Positions 45,580-55,537 of a DNA stretch of 64,000 nt are shown here, one piece after another. The notes under the pieces are model-generated. The model was given only the letters and a program-made list of their open reading frames with translations, did no database searches and was not told where the DNA came from. This stretch comes from Dongia_B soli (GTDB lineage: Bacteria > Pseudomonadota > Alphaproteobacteria > Dongiales > Dongiaceae): NCBI RefSeq assembly GCF_034044715.1, contig NZ_JAXCLW010000004.1:124001-188000 (forward strand). The letters are read 5' to 3'. The translations under genes were made by a program, and so were the position numbers. Every line of letters starts with the position of its first letter. Within the stretch, counting starts at the first letter, position 1.

Positions 45580-47040
45580 TCAGTCGCGTAGCGCCTCCGC
45601 AACGTCGTAAATATCATCCTGGAATGTCCCCGTGAGTGCGGCCAACTGGTCGGCATAGATGCGTGGCCCCGTCACTGGCGGAAAGATGGAGCGGATGCGT
45701 TCCAGGATCGCTTTCAATGGCGGCGGGGCCTCGCGTTCCGTCACATGCAATGCCTGCGATGCGATAACGGCCAGCATCGCCAAGGCGGCGTCCAGGCATC
45801 GCCCGGCTTCGTCTTGTGCACGCCAGGCAAGACCGGTTAGCGGCGCGACGTCGTTCTGGCCGAAGCCTCCCGCCTCGCTGCCCGGCAGGAAGGTACGTTG
45901 CGCGACGCGCCGTGCCTGCTCGGCATAGCCAACCTGCACGAAGCCGATGATGCCGATATATCCCTCGTCCGATCCATGCAATTGATCCGGCAGGAGCGAG
46001 TATCGGCCGTCGAGCAGTTTCGTCGTGTGACGCTCCGCGATCATGCAGAGATCGGCACTGGCCGCCGCGAGATTATCGAGCGCCGGATAGGCCCGGGCGT
46101 TGTGATAGCCGCCATTGCTGTAGACGCGTCCATAGGGATGTTGCACGTCTGGCCGTTGCGGATCGGGCTTCAGGAAAACCGGATTGTCGGTAATCGAACG
46201 CAAGGAACCGGCGGCGATATCCTCCGCCTGGGCGATGACACGGCGGAACTGGCCAAGGACACGCGGCAAAATGCGATAGCTGACCGGCGCTTGATACGAT
46301 CGCCGTTCTGCCGCCCCGCCATTCAGCAAGTGCCGCAGACTGCGCAAGGCTTCAGTTTCGTAAGGATCATCCCAAAGCTCCTCGAACTCGGGCGCATAGG
46401 CTGTAAGCGGCGCCTTGATCGCCTCGGCGGACAAAGCGAAGATCTGTTCCGCCATCGCCAGCCGGCGACGCATGGCCAGGGCCGCATCGGCGATCAAGGC
46501 ACTGGCGGCTGGCGATCCGTTGATGAGAGACAGCGAGTCCTTTTCCGCCAGCGGAAAGCGCTCCGCCACCGCGACGAAAAGCGGCGCAGTCCAGAGAATC
46601 TCGCCAGCACCACCCTGCCCCGCCACCGAGACCTTGGGCAACCGGCCGCTATTCAGCAGCGCCGCGATCTCCACCGCCAGTTCCGGCGAGATCGCCGCAT
46701 GGCCTTCGATGAAATTCGCCAGCCGCGCCAGCACGATGCCGCGGGCGACGCGTTCCGGCGCTGGAGCGCCAAAAGCGGCCACCGTGGCGCGCGGCGGCTT
46801 TTGCGCATGCTTCCGCCGCGCCTCACCCTGCAGCCGCAAGCTTGCGAATTGGCCATAGCCGCTGGTGACGCCATAGATCGTGACATTGGGATCATTGTCG
46901 ATGAGGCGCATGAAAGCCTGGCGGCTATCGACCATGCATTGCAATGCCGTCGCTCCCAATCGCACGCCCTGCCCTTGCCAAGCGACCTGATGATAGAGAT
47001 CCAGCGATAGATCGGCGCGGCGATTGATTTCGAACGGCAT
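45580..47040 (-). CDS. aromatic amino acid lyase homologue without the MIO-forming serine
   Basis: 486 aa, HAL/PAL fold. Conserved landmarks are the catalytic-loop Tyr in YGVTSGYG (Y56), the Asn in LINGSPA (N174), SITDNPVF and ALDNLAAASADLCMIAERH. At the place of the Ala-Ser-Gly triad that cyclises to the electrophilic MIO group, the sequence is GQGGAGEI: Gly144-Ala145-Gly146, codons GGT GCT GGC at 46603-46611. Without the Ser, MIO cannot form by the known route. ATG 47040 with AAGGGGGAG upstream sets the start. It is either an inactive or binding homologue or an enzyme with different chemistry. Confidence 0.82.
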   Translation of the reverse strand: MPFEINRRADLSLDLYHQVAWQGQGVRLGATALQCMVDSRQAFMRLIDNDPNVTIYGVTSGYGQFASLRLQGEARRKHAQKPPRATVAAFGAPAPERVARGIVLARLANFIEGHAAISPELAVEIAALLNSGRLPKVSVAGQGGAGEILWTAPLFVAVAERFPLAEKDSLSLINGSPAASALIADAALAMRRRLAMAEQIFALSAEAIKAPLTAYAPEFEELWDDPYETEALRSLRHLLNGGAAERRSYQAPVSYRILPRVLGQFRRVIAQAEDIAAGSLRSITDNPVFLKPDPQRPDVQHPYGRVYSNGGYHNARAYPALDNLAAASADLCMIAERHTTKLLDGRYSLLPDQLHGSDEGYIGIIGFVQVGYAEQARRVAQRTFLPGSEAGGFGQNDVAPLTGLAWRAQDEAGRCLDAALAMLAVIASQALHVTEREAPPPLKAILERIRSIFPPVTGPRIYADQLAALTGTFQDDIYDVAEALRD

Positions 47041-47380
47041 GGCAGTCTCCCCCTTCAAAACCCATCCCCCATGCGATGATGGAGATGAGATCACGCGTTC
47101 TTCATTTTGCGATAAAGGTATCGCCAGCAAGCAGGCAGATCGACCGGCGTCAATGTGCTGGCCGGCATTCGCAAATGACACTGGTGCTGAGACGGCCGCA
47201 ATGTCGACCAGCTTCTCTGAAGCAGGTCGGTCTCGGGCGAAAAATCTTAGCCCGTGCTGATCAAAATTTGGCGTAGCAAATATCTTGATGAAGTCGGAAG
47301 AGCGCACCGCCGACCCATGCGAATGCAAAATACCCGGCGGTAGCCGGACGCTTTGAAATGCTACATTTCTCGGGGGAAAA
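47041..47380. other. intergenic region between the tRNA-Lys and lyase genes
   Basis: About 340 bases, probably the promoter region of the lyase gene and the trailer of the tRNA. A small perfect hairpin, GAAATG-CTA-CATTTC, lies at 47355-47369 but has no T run. No convincing gene is seen. Confidence 0.35.
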
Positions 47381-47456
<76 letters not shown>

Positions 47457-47614
47457 CCCGGTCTGGATCAGCCGGGTCAACCAGGTGTTCGTCCGGCCTC
47501 ATCGTCAATCCGGCCCGCCGTATAGCAGAACCGTGACAGCTTTGTCGATAGCTAATTATGAAGATTTTTTTCTTTACCGACCAACCGGTTAGACAGCGTC
47601 TGGGTCCGCCCGGC

Positions 47615-48775
47615 TTACTCATCGTCGCTGCTGCGGCGACCAAGCCGCATATCGCGATGCACGTAAACCGAGATCACCAGGCCGAAACCGATCATCACCG
47701 TCATCATGGCGGTGCCGCCATAAGAGATCAGCGGCAGCGGAATGCCGACGACAGGGATCAGACCCATCACCATCGCGGTATTGATGAAGAAATACAGAAA
47801 GAGATTCGCCGACAGTCCATAGGCCAGCAGCCGTCCGAAATGGCTGCGCGATCGGAGTGCAATCACGATGCCGTAAAGCACCAGCAGGCTGTAGAGGCAG
47901 ACCAGGACCACGCCGCCGACCATGCCGAATTCCTCGGCGAACATCGTGAAGATGAAATCCGTCTGGCGTTCCGGCAAGAAATCGAGATGGCTCTGCGACC
48001 CCTGCAGGAAACCCTTGCCGAAGACGCCGCCGGATCCCAGTGCGATTTTCGACTGCGTGATGTGGTAGCCCGCACCCAGGGCATCCTGGCCGGGATCAAG
48101 GAAGGTCAGAACCCGCTTCTTCTGGTAATCGTGCAGGAGATCGGAATTCCAGGCTAAATAAGCGCCGGCAATTGCAATTGCAAAGACCACGGCGAACTTC
48201 CACCAGCGCACGCCGGCAGCAAAGAAGATTGCACCGCCCACCATCGTCAGCATCAAGGCAGTACCCAGATCGGGCTGCTTCAAGACCAACCCCGTCGGCA
48301 GCAAGGCCATCAGGGTCGGAATGATGAGCACCGTCGGGCGTCCCATGTCTTCGAAGGTGAAGCCATGGAAGTAGCGTGCCAGGGCCATCACCAGCGCGAT
48401 TTTCATGATTTCCGAAGGCTGCAGCTGGATAATCTTCAAATCGATCCAGCGCTGCGCGCCCATGCCGATTTCACCGGCGACATCGACATAGATTAAGAGA
48501 ACGAAGGCTATCGCATAGAGCGGATAGGCGATCTTCATGAGACGCCGCAAATCCACCATGGCGATCGCCAGCATCATGACAAAGCCGATGCCGAAACGCC
48601 CCATCTGCCGATCCATCCAGGGATCGTAACTGCCATGGGCGGCGGAATAGAGCATGGCAAAGCCGATCGACGCCACCGTGCAAATCACCAGGACCATGCT
48701 CCAGGTGACGTTCCTGAGCTTCGTGCCGATGGTCATCTTGCGCGGGCCGCGCGCGGTATGCAGCTGGAGGACCAT
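47615..48775 (-). CDS. rodA: rod shape-determining peptidoglycan glycosyltransferase RodA
   Basis: 386 aa SEDS-family polymerase with ten membrane helices. It polymerises lipid II glycan chains together with PBP2 during elongation. Visible family features: DPWMDRQMGRFGIG, LQPSEIMKIALVMALARYF, LKQPDLGTAL (the Asp conserved in SEDS proteins) and GIPLPLISYGGTAMM near the end. I start at 48775, where GGAGG lies about 6 bases upstream; the frame is open 14 codons further. It is last in mreBCD-mrdA-rodA. Confidence 0.93.
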   Translation of the reverse strand: MVLQLHTARGPRKMTIGTKLRNVTWSMVLVICTVASIGFAMLYSAAHGSYDPWMDRQMGRFGIGFVMMLAIAMVDLRRLMKIAYPLYAIAFVLLIYVDVAGEIGMGAQRWIDLKIIQLQPSEIMKIALVMALARYFHGFTFEDMGRPTVLIIPTLMALLPTGLVLKQPDLGTALMLTMVGGAIFFAAGVRWWKFAVVFAIAIAGAYLAWNSDLLHDYQKKRVLTFLDPGQDALGAGYHITQSKIALGSGGVFGKGFLQGSQSHLDFLPERQTDFIFTMFAEEFGMVGGVVLVCLYSLLVLYGIVIALRSRSHFGRLLAYGLSANLFLYFFINTAMVMGLIPVVGIPLPLISYGGTAMMTVMIGFGLVISVYVHRDMRLGRRSSDDE

Positions 48776-48835
48776 TACCGCCTCCATGCCACGGGACGGC
48801 CAGTCGGGGACTGGCAAGCAATCAGCATATCCCGT

Positions 48836-50719
48836 TCAAGGCATTTCATTGCGCCCGCCCTCGATATTGGGATTGCGGCGCGACGGATCGCGGCGCTGGC
48901 ACTCGATCAGGATATCACGCGCGATCGGCGCCGCCACGGTCGAACCGCCACCGCCATGCTCCACCACCACGCAACAGGCATAGCGCGGCGCATGTACCGG
49001 CGCGAAGGCAACGAACAAGGCGTGGTCACGCTGGTTCCAGGGCAGATCCTCGTTCTTGCGTACGCCCCTGCTGCGCTCGGCCATGGTGATCCGACGCACC
49101 TGGCTGCTGCCCGTTTTACCGGCCAGTTCCATCCCGGGAATGGTGATCCGGGAGCGGAAGGCGGTGCCGCGCTGTTCGTTGGAGACCCGGTCCATACCGG
49201 TCCGAACAATCGACAGCCAGTCGGCATCGACTCCGATCGATGGATAGGTGCTGGGACCGTCCACTTTGACTTGGCTGGCATCGCCCGCCGCCCGCATCAG
49301 ATGCGGGCGCACCGCATAGCCGCCATTGGCGACCCGCGAGACCATCACACAGAGCTGCAAGGGCGTCGCCTGCACGAAACCCTGGCCGATGGCATTGACC
49401 AGGGTTTCGCCTTGATGCCATGGCTCGCCCATCGTCGCGCGCTTCCAACCCCGATCCGGTATCAGCCCGTATTTCTCTCCCGGGAGATCCAGCCCCTCCG
49501 GTTGCCCCAAGCCGAAGAGGCGCGCCATCTCGGCAATCGCATCGATGCCGATGCGTCGCGCCATTTCGTAAAAATAGACGTCGCAGGAATTCTTCAGCGC
49601 ATCGGTCATGCCCTGCGTGCCATGTCCTTCCTTGCGCCAGCAATGGAACCGGGCATTGCCCAAAGCGGTGACGCCGGAACAAAACACCGTGGCGCTAGGA
49701 TTGATCCCGGCTTTCAGGGCAGCCAGCGCGGTCATCAGCTTGAAGGTCGAGCCCGGCGGATATTGTCCTGCGATTGCCTTATTCGTCAGCGGGCCGTAGA
49801 TATCCGTGGTCAGAGCCTGCCATTCCAGCGATGTCAGGCCACGGCTGAACGCCGCCGGATCGTAAGAGGGCGTGGATGCCAAAGCGAGCACGTCGCCGGA
49901 AAAGATATCCATCACGACCGCCGCGCCGGCAAGCTCGCTGGCGAGACGCTGATGGGTGAATTGCTGCAGGCCGATATCCAAGGTACTGACCAGGTCCTCG
50001 CCCGGCTGGCCCTCCTGCCGCGTCAACTCGCGGATCGTGCGGCCGACTGAATTGACCTCGAACTGGCTTTCGCCGGCCTTGCCGCGCAGGAGCATTTCAT
50101 ATTGCTTCTCCAGCCCGTTCTTGCCGATGTGAAAGCCCGGCAGTTGCAGCAGCGGGTCAGGATCCTTGGTCAGATCGGTTTCGGAGACGGAGGCGACATA
50201 ACCCAGAATATGGGAGGTGATGCCGCCGTAAGGATAATGGCGCTTCTGATCTACATCGATGCTGATGCCGGGGAGATCGGGTAGATTGATCTCGACCTGC
50301 GCTACCTGTTCCCAGGTCAGATCCTCCTTGACGGTGATCGGCATGAAGGCGCGGTTGCGCGCCCGCTCGCGCAGCACCTTGGTCCGCTCGCGCTCCGACA
50401 TCGGCACAAGCTGGGAAAAGTCCCGCAAGGTTTCTTCCAGATCGGGCGTCTGCTCGGCGATCAGCATGGCCCGGTAATTGGGAAAATTATTGGCGAGCGG
50501 CACGCCGAAGCGATCGAGGATCAGGCCACGCGAAGGCGGCAGCAACCGGCGATTGATGCGATTCTCTTCCGCCAGTACCTTGTATTTGTCGGATTCGAGA
50601 ACCTGCAAATAGTACATGCGGCTGAACAGCGCCGAGAGGAGCAGAACCTGCCCGCCGCCGAGCAGGGCGACCCGGCGGGAAAAGACGCGCTGAATGGTTT
50701 GTGATTGCTGCTTATTCAT
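48836..50719 (-). CDS. mrdA: penicillin-binding protein 2 (transpeptidase)
   Basis: 627 aa. One N-terminal membrane anchor (about 17-37), a PBP dimerisation domain and a transpeptidase domain. Active-site motifs are present: STFK (Ser nucleophile, in YPPGSTFKLM), SCD (in KNSCDVYFYE) and KTG (in AGKTGSSQ). It crosslinks peptidoglycan during cell elongation with RodA and MreC. Its start overlaps the mreD stop by four bases. The cytoplasmic MNKQQSQTIQR head and the dimerisation region are complete. Confidence 0.95.
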   Translation of the reverse strand: MNKQQSQTIQRVFSRRVALLGGGQVLLLSALFSRMYYLQVLESDKYKVLAEENRINRRLLPPSRGLILDRFGVPLANNFPNYRAMLIAEQTPDLEETLRDFSQLVPMSERERTKVLRERARNRAFMPITVKEDLTWEQVAQVEINLPDLPGISIDVDQKRHYPYGGITSHILGYVASVSETDLTKDPDPLLQLPGFHIGKNGLEKQYEMLLRGKAGESQFEVNSVGRTIRELTRQEGQPGEDLVSTLDIGLQQFTHQRLASELAGAAVVMDIFSGDVLALASTPSYDPAAFSRGLTSLEWQALTTDIYGPLTNKAIAGQYPPGSTFKLMTALAALKAGINPSATVFCSGVTALGNARFHCWRKEGHGTQGMTDALKNSCDVYFYEMARRIGIDAIAEMARLFGLGQPEGLDLPGEKYGLIPDRGWKRATMGEPWHQGETLVNAIGQGFVQATPLQLCVMVSRVANGGYAVRPHLMRAAGDASQVKVDGPSTYPSIGVDADWLSIVRTGMDRVSNEQRGTAFRSRITIPGMELAGKTGSSQVRRITMAERSRGVRKNEDLPWNQRDHALFVAFAPVHAPRYACCVVVEHGGGGSTVAAPIARDILIECQRRDPSRRNPNIEGGRNEMP

Positions 50720-51234
50720 TTCTCGGGCAGCAAGCTGCGTTGGAGATGGCCGAACACATACGACAGCAAGGGGTAACAGACAATAACGAAGAGATACAGG
50801 AAGATGACGGGCCGCAGATCGGGAAAGCTGGAATCGACCATCGCCGTCAACAACCAGCTCAGCAGAATGATGATGGCGGCGAACAGCATGAAGACCGGCC
50901 AGATGACGAAGAACGGCATGTTGCGCAAGGTGCGGGCCTGGGACCGGGTCAGGCCATAGAGACAGAGCAACGATACGGTCCCTACCCCCATCGGCGTCAC
51001 CGCGAGAAGATCACTGATCAGGCCGATCGAGAGAGCTGACCAGGCGGTCATCAATTGAGGTGTCTTCAGTCCCCAGTAAAAGACGGAGATGATCACCAAG
51101 CTGATGCCGATGGTACCTAATTCTGGCAGATGCCAAGGCAACAGACCGATCAGCAACAGCAGCAGCGTCAGGCCGACCGGCGTCGCGCCGCGCGACCACT
51201 TGTCGACGCGCTGCCAGAAAGGGGATCTGATCAC
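50716..51234 (-). CDS. mreD: rod shape-determining protein MreD
   Basis: 172 aa with five or six hydrophobic helices, small and poorly conserved as is usual for MreD. Identification rests on topology, on FYWGLKTPQLMTAWSALSIGLISDLL and on its exact place between mreC and the PBP2 gene. It overlaps both by four bases. It is an inner-membrane component of the elongasome. Confidence 0.9.
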   Translation of the reverse strand: MIRSPFWQRVDKWSRGATPVGLTLLLLLIGLLPWHLPELGTIGISLVIISVFYWGLKTPQLMTAWSALSIGLISDLLAVTPMGVGTVSLLCLYGLTRSQARTLRNMPFFVIWPVFMLFAAIIILLSWLLTAMVDSSFPDLRPVIFLYLFVIVCYPLLSYVFGHLQRSLLPEK

Positions 51235-52280
51235 TCGGAGTTGGCCGTTCCCTGGGTTGATTTCTTCTGGGCCTTGGCCTTGTTGATGGTCGCACCCTCT
51301 ACCGGCTTTTTAGCCGGCTTGGCAGCCGTCGGCGCGGTCTGCGTCTCCTTGGGAGCGGGTGTCGTTGTCGGGCTCAGAATGCCGTCAATCGCGCTGAAGC
51401 GGGTGGGATCATATCCGGCGGGATCGATCCCGAGATCATCCGACAAGATGCCCGGCAAGGCGTAATTGACCAGCCGCAGATATTCCAGCCGCGCGAGATC
51501 GGCGAAGGGACGCACGCGGATATGCCCCTCGCCGATCGCTTCCACCGAGCCGACCGGCAGGCCGGCCGGGAAAGTACCACCGGCACCCGACGTCACCACC
51601 TGGTCGCCAATCTTGATATCGACATCGCGCGGCAGATAACGCAGTTCAGGCCTCGGCGAATTGTCGCCCGCGAGCACCGCCTGGTCTCGTGTGCGGTCGA
51701 TGATGACCGGGATGCGGGCATTAATGTCGGTGACCAGCAACACCCGCGACGCGCGATAGCCAACCTCCAGAACCCGCCCCGCCAAACCGTTGCCGGTCAT
51801 GGCCGCCTGCCCTTTGGTGACCCCGTCACGCATGCCCGCGAGGATCACCACCGAGCGGATGAAGCCCGAGGAGCTATCGGCAATGATAGGCGCGGAGATA
51901 TAGGTCGCTTTCGGCTCGGGAACGAAATGGAGCAAATTCCGCAGGGAATCGTTTTGGACCTGCAATTCACGCGCGACACGCTGCCATTCAAGCAGGGTTT
52001 CATTTTGCTGCTTCAGCGCACGGTTCTCGTCCGCCAACCGCACATAATCCGTGACATCCGACGCCACGTGCCGCACCGTCTGGATCGGCGTTGAGATCGC
52101 TTCCAGCACCGGCGCCAGCATATCAATTATCGCCATCCGCGCACGGGATACGACAACCGTATCCGCCTTGCCGATCAGCAACGTCATGAAGGCGATGCTC
52201 AACAGCAGAACAAAAGCAAAACGCTGAAGCCAGATCTTAAAGGGAGATGCTGCGCCGATTGTGCTCGTTCGCTGCTTCAA
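51231..52280 (-). CDS. mreC: rod shape-determining protein MreC
   Basis: 349 aa. One N-terminal membrane helix (FAFVLLLSIAFMTLLIG), a short coiled coil (ADENRALKQQNETLLEWQR), and the beta-rich periplasmic domain with GFIRSVVILAGMRDGV, GLAGRVLEVGYRASRVLLVTD and QVVTSGAGGTFPAGLPVG. It links MreB to PBP2. The last ~45 residues form a low-complexity Thr/Pro/Ala/Lys tail not needed by the fold. It follows mreB after a 145-base gap that contains an inverted repeat. Confidence 0.94.
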   Translation of the reverse strand: MKQRTSTIGAASPFKIWLQRFAFVLLLSIAFMTLLIGKADTVVVSRARMAIIDMLAPVLEAISTPIQTVRHVASDVTDYVRLADENRALKQQNETLLEWQRVARELQVQNDSLRNLLHFVPEPKATYISAPIIADSSSGFIRSVVILAGMRDGVTKGQAAMTGNGLAGRVLEVGYRASRVLLVTDINARIPVIIDRTRDQAVLAGDNSPRPELRYLPRDVDIKIGDQVVTSGAGGTFPAGLPVGSVEAIGEGHIRVRPFADLARLEYLRLVNYALPGILSDDLGIDPAGYDPTRFSAIDGILSPTTTPAPKETQTAPTAAKPAKKPVEGATINKAKAQKKSTQGTANSE

Positions 52281-52372
52281 ATCCCTACCTCCGCACCCAA
52301 GGGCATAGCAACCGCTAATGATTCCCGGTGGTTATCGCATGTTCCCACAGGTTGAGCTCAGGTGCAACGATT

Positions 52373-52413
52373 ATCCTTACGGAATCCCTGCATATTTGCT
52401 CGGTCCGTAGGAT
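52373..52413. repeat. imperfect inverted repeat between mreB and mreC
   Basis: ATCCTTACGGA (52373-52383) and TCCGTAGGAT (52404-52413) can pair with one bulged base around a 20-base loop. There is no T run, so it is not a plain terminator. It could tune transcription or message stability between the abundant mreB and the lower-level mreC, but that is a guess. Confidence 0.35.
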
Positions 52414-52425
52414 ACTCAACTAAAG

Positions 52426-53469
<1,044 letters not shown>

Positions 53470-53883
53470 TAAACCTCACCCGTCGCAATCTGGCCGCGGG
53501 GACGCTGGCCGTTACTCTTTTTGCCGGTTGACGCAGGCCAGGCCCTGCCGTCAGTTTGCGCGCGCATGAGCCGCACTTGGGCAGCCAATCACCGATCGAT
53601 ACCAATCCGTGGATCTGTCACCCCAGAACACCCTCAATAGAAGCCCGATTCTCTCAAAATCGAACCGCCCTGGCCGGAATTGCTTTTACCGCCCGTCCAC
53701 GGCGGCGACAAGAGGGAACAAAGCGATTCTCAAAGAAATGCGGCTATATTCGACGAATCCCATATGGTCGCCGCTAGACCACCAATCTCGGAATCGACGA
53801 AGCTGTGCCGACAAAGCGAAAGGCGGCCGGATCGCTCCGGCCGCCTCACTGCATAAGGACGTATGTTTGCGCCCGATAATCGC
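53470..53883. other. intergenic region between mreB and ilvC
   Basis: About 410 bases holding the ilvC terminator at its right end and, necessarily, the mreB promoter. No convincing open reading frame or further structure was seen. Confidence 0.4.
53821..53846 (-). terminator. intrinsic terminator of ilvC
   Basis: A perfect eleven-base stem, AGGCGGCCGGA (53821-53831) and TCCGGCCGCCT (53836-53846). The loop reads GCGA on the minus strand (a GNRA tetraloop), followed by TTTCGCTTTG. It lies about 40 bases after the ilvC stop. Confidence 0.8.
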
Positions 53884-54903
53884 TCAGTTCTTGCTCTTAT
53901 CGACCAGGCGATTCGCCTTGATCCAGGGCATCATGCCGCGCAGCTTTTCACCGACCTGTTCGATCGGATGCTCGGCTTCGCGGCGACGAGTCGCCTTGAA
54001 GCTCGGCTGACCGGCGGCGCATTCCAGTACCCAGTCGCGAACGAAACGGCCGGACTGGATGTCATCCAGAATCCGCTTCATTTCCTTCTTCGTTTCCTCG
54101 GTCACGATGCGCGAGCCGCGGGTATAGTCGCCGTATTCCGCCGTGTTGGAAATCGAGTAGCGCATATTGGCGATGCCGCCCTCATAGATGAGGTCGACGA
54201 TCAGCTTCACTTCATGCAGGCATTCGAAATAGGCCATTTCCGGCGAATAGCCAGCTTCCGTCAGGGTTTCGAAACCGGCCTTGATGAGGGCGGTCAGGCC
54301 GCCGCAGAGCACCGCCTGCTCGCCGAACAGATCGGTTTCGCATTCTTCGCGGAAATTTGTCTCGATGATGCCCGAGCGGCCGCCACCGATGGCGCTGGCG
54401 TAAGACAGGGCCAGTTCCAAGGCATTGCCGCTGGGATTCTGCGCCACAGCAACGAGGCAGGGCACACCGCCGCCCTTGGCGAATTCGCCGCGCACCGTAT
54501 GGCCAGGACCCTTCGGCGCGATCATGATGACGTCGAGATCCGGGCGCGGCTCGATCAGCTTGAAGTGGACGTTGAGGCCATGGGCGAAAGCGAGAGCCGC
54601 ACCCTGCTTCATGTTCGGGCCGAGATCCTCCGCATAAAGCTTCGCCTGCAATTCGTCCGGCGTCAGGATCATGATGAGATCGGCCCACTTGGCCGCTTCG
54701 GCCGGGGTCATCACCGTCAGGCCGGCAGCTTCCGCCTTCTTGGCGGAGGCCGAACCGGCGCGCAACGCGACCCGCACGTCCTTAACGCCGCTATCCTTCA
54801 GGTTCAGCGCATGGGCATGACCCTGGCTGCCATAACCGACGACGGCAACCTTCTTGTTTTTGATCAGATTGACGTCGGCATCACGATCATAATAGACGCG
54901 CAT
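53884..54903 (-). CDS. ilvC: ketol-acid reductoisomerase (class I)
   Basis: 339 aa, the short class I length. It converts acetolactate and acetohydroxybutyrate to the dihydroxy acids of valine and isoleucine synthesis using NADPH and magnesium. The Rossmann motif is VVGYGSQGHAHALNLKDSG, MIAPKGPGHTVRGEF follows, and the knotted C-terminal domain has the metal-binding DLFGEQAVLCGG and EGGIANMRYSISNTAEYG. It follows ilvH after about 86 bases in the same direction. Confidence 0.97.
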   Translation of the reverse strand: MRVYYDRDADVNLIKNKKVAVVGYGSQGHAHALNLKDSGVKDVRVALRAGSASAKKAEAAGLTVMTPAEAAKWADLIMILTPDELQAKLYAEDLGPNMKQGAALAFAHGLNVHFKLIEPRPDLDVIMIAPKGPGHTVRGEFAKGGGVPCLVAVAQNPSGNALELALSYASAIGGGRSGIIETNFREECETDLFGEQAVLCGGLTALIKAGFETLTEAGYSPEMAYFECLHEVKLIVDLIYEGGIANMRYSISNTAEYGDYTRGSRIVTEETKKEMKRILDDIQSGRFVRDWVLECAAGQPSFKATRRREAEHPIEQVGEKLRGMMPWIKANRLVDKSKN

Positions 54904-54989
54904 GATATCGTTCCTCGTTCAGAAATCGTCAGTGGTATTGCTGTGGCCCGTGGTCGGGCACGTAAACTTTTGAAGCGATCAGCCGGGTT

Positions 54990-55499
54990 TTAGATCGCCT
55001 CCGCCCCGCGCGCAATGGCGACGACGCCGGTGCGCGAAACCTCGACCAGCCCCAAAGGCTGCATGAGATTAATGAAGGCATTCAGTTTCTCGGTCGATCC
55101 TGTCATTTCGAAAACGAAGGATTCGATTGTGGAATCGACCACGCGGGCGCGGAAAATATCGGCAATACGCAGGCTCTCCACCCGCTTCTCGCCGGTCCCG
55201 CGCACCTTCACCAGGACCAACTCGCGCTCCAGCGACGGACCGTCCAGCGTCAGGTCGGTGACGCGGTGGACTGGGACAAGCCGCCGCAACTGGTTCTTGA
55301 TCTGCTCGATGATCATCGGCGTCCCGCTGGTGACGACCGTTATGCGCGAGAAATGCGCCTGGTTATCAACCTCGGCCACCGTCAGGCTTTCGATATTATA
55401 GCCGCGACCGGAAAACAACCCGATGACACGCGCGAGCACTCCGGCCTCGTTATCGACAAGGACGGAAATCGTGTGCCGCTGCACCTTACCTTGTTCCAC
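54990..55499 (-). CDS. ilvH: acetolactate synthase small (regulatory) subunit
   Basis: 169 aa. The N-terminal ACT domain (TISVLVDNEAGVLARVIGLFSGRGYNIES; positions 10-38 of the protein) binds valine for feedback inhibition, and a C-terminal ACT-like half completes the IlvH/IlvN form. It activates and regulates the large subunit encoded 38 bases upstream. The ATG at 55499 opens MEQGKVQRHTISVLVDN. Confidence 0.95.
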   Translation of the reverse strand: MEQGKVQRHTISVLVDNEAGVLARVIGLFSGRGYNIESLTVAEVDNQAHFSRITVVTSGTPMIIEQIKNQLRRLVPVHRVTDLTLDGPSLERELVLVKVRGTGEKRVESLRIADIFRARVVDSTIESFVFEMTGSTEKLNAFINLMQPLGLVEVSRTGVVAIARGAEAI

Positions 55500-55537
55500 G
55501 CCCCCAAACTCCTTCTTTGATCGTTGATGCCGGCCAA

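Noticed and set aside
45898..47010. Open frame of 370 codons antisense to the lyase homologue
   Set aside because: Arg/Gln-rich shadow of the conserved minus-strand gene, with no domain or ribosome site.
48635..50050. Open frame of 471 codons on the plus strand across rodA and the PBP2 gene
   Set aside because: It lies opposite two clearly conserved genes, has no recognisable domain, and its composition (Arg/His/Ala-rich) is that of a shadow frame in G+C-rich DNA.
53863..54993. Open frame of 376 codons antisense to ilvC
   Set aside because: The opposite strand is a clear ketol-acid reductoisomerase; this frame shows no domain.
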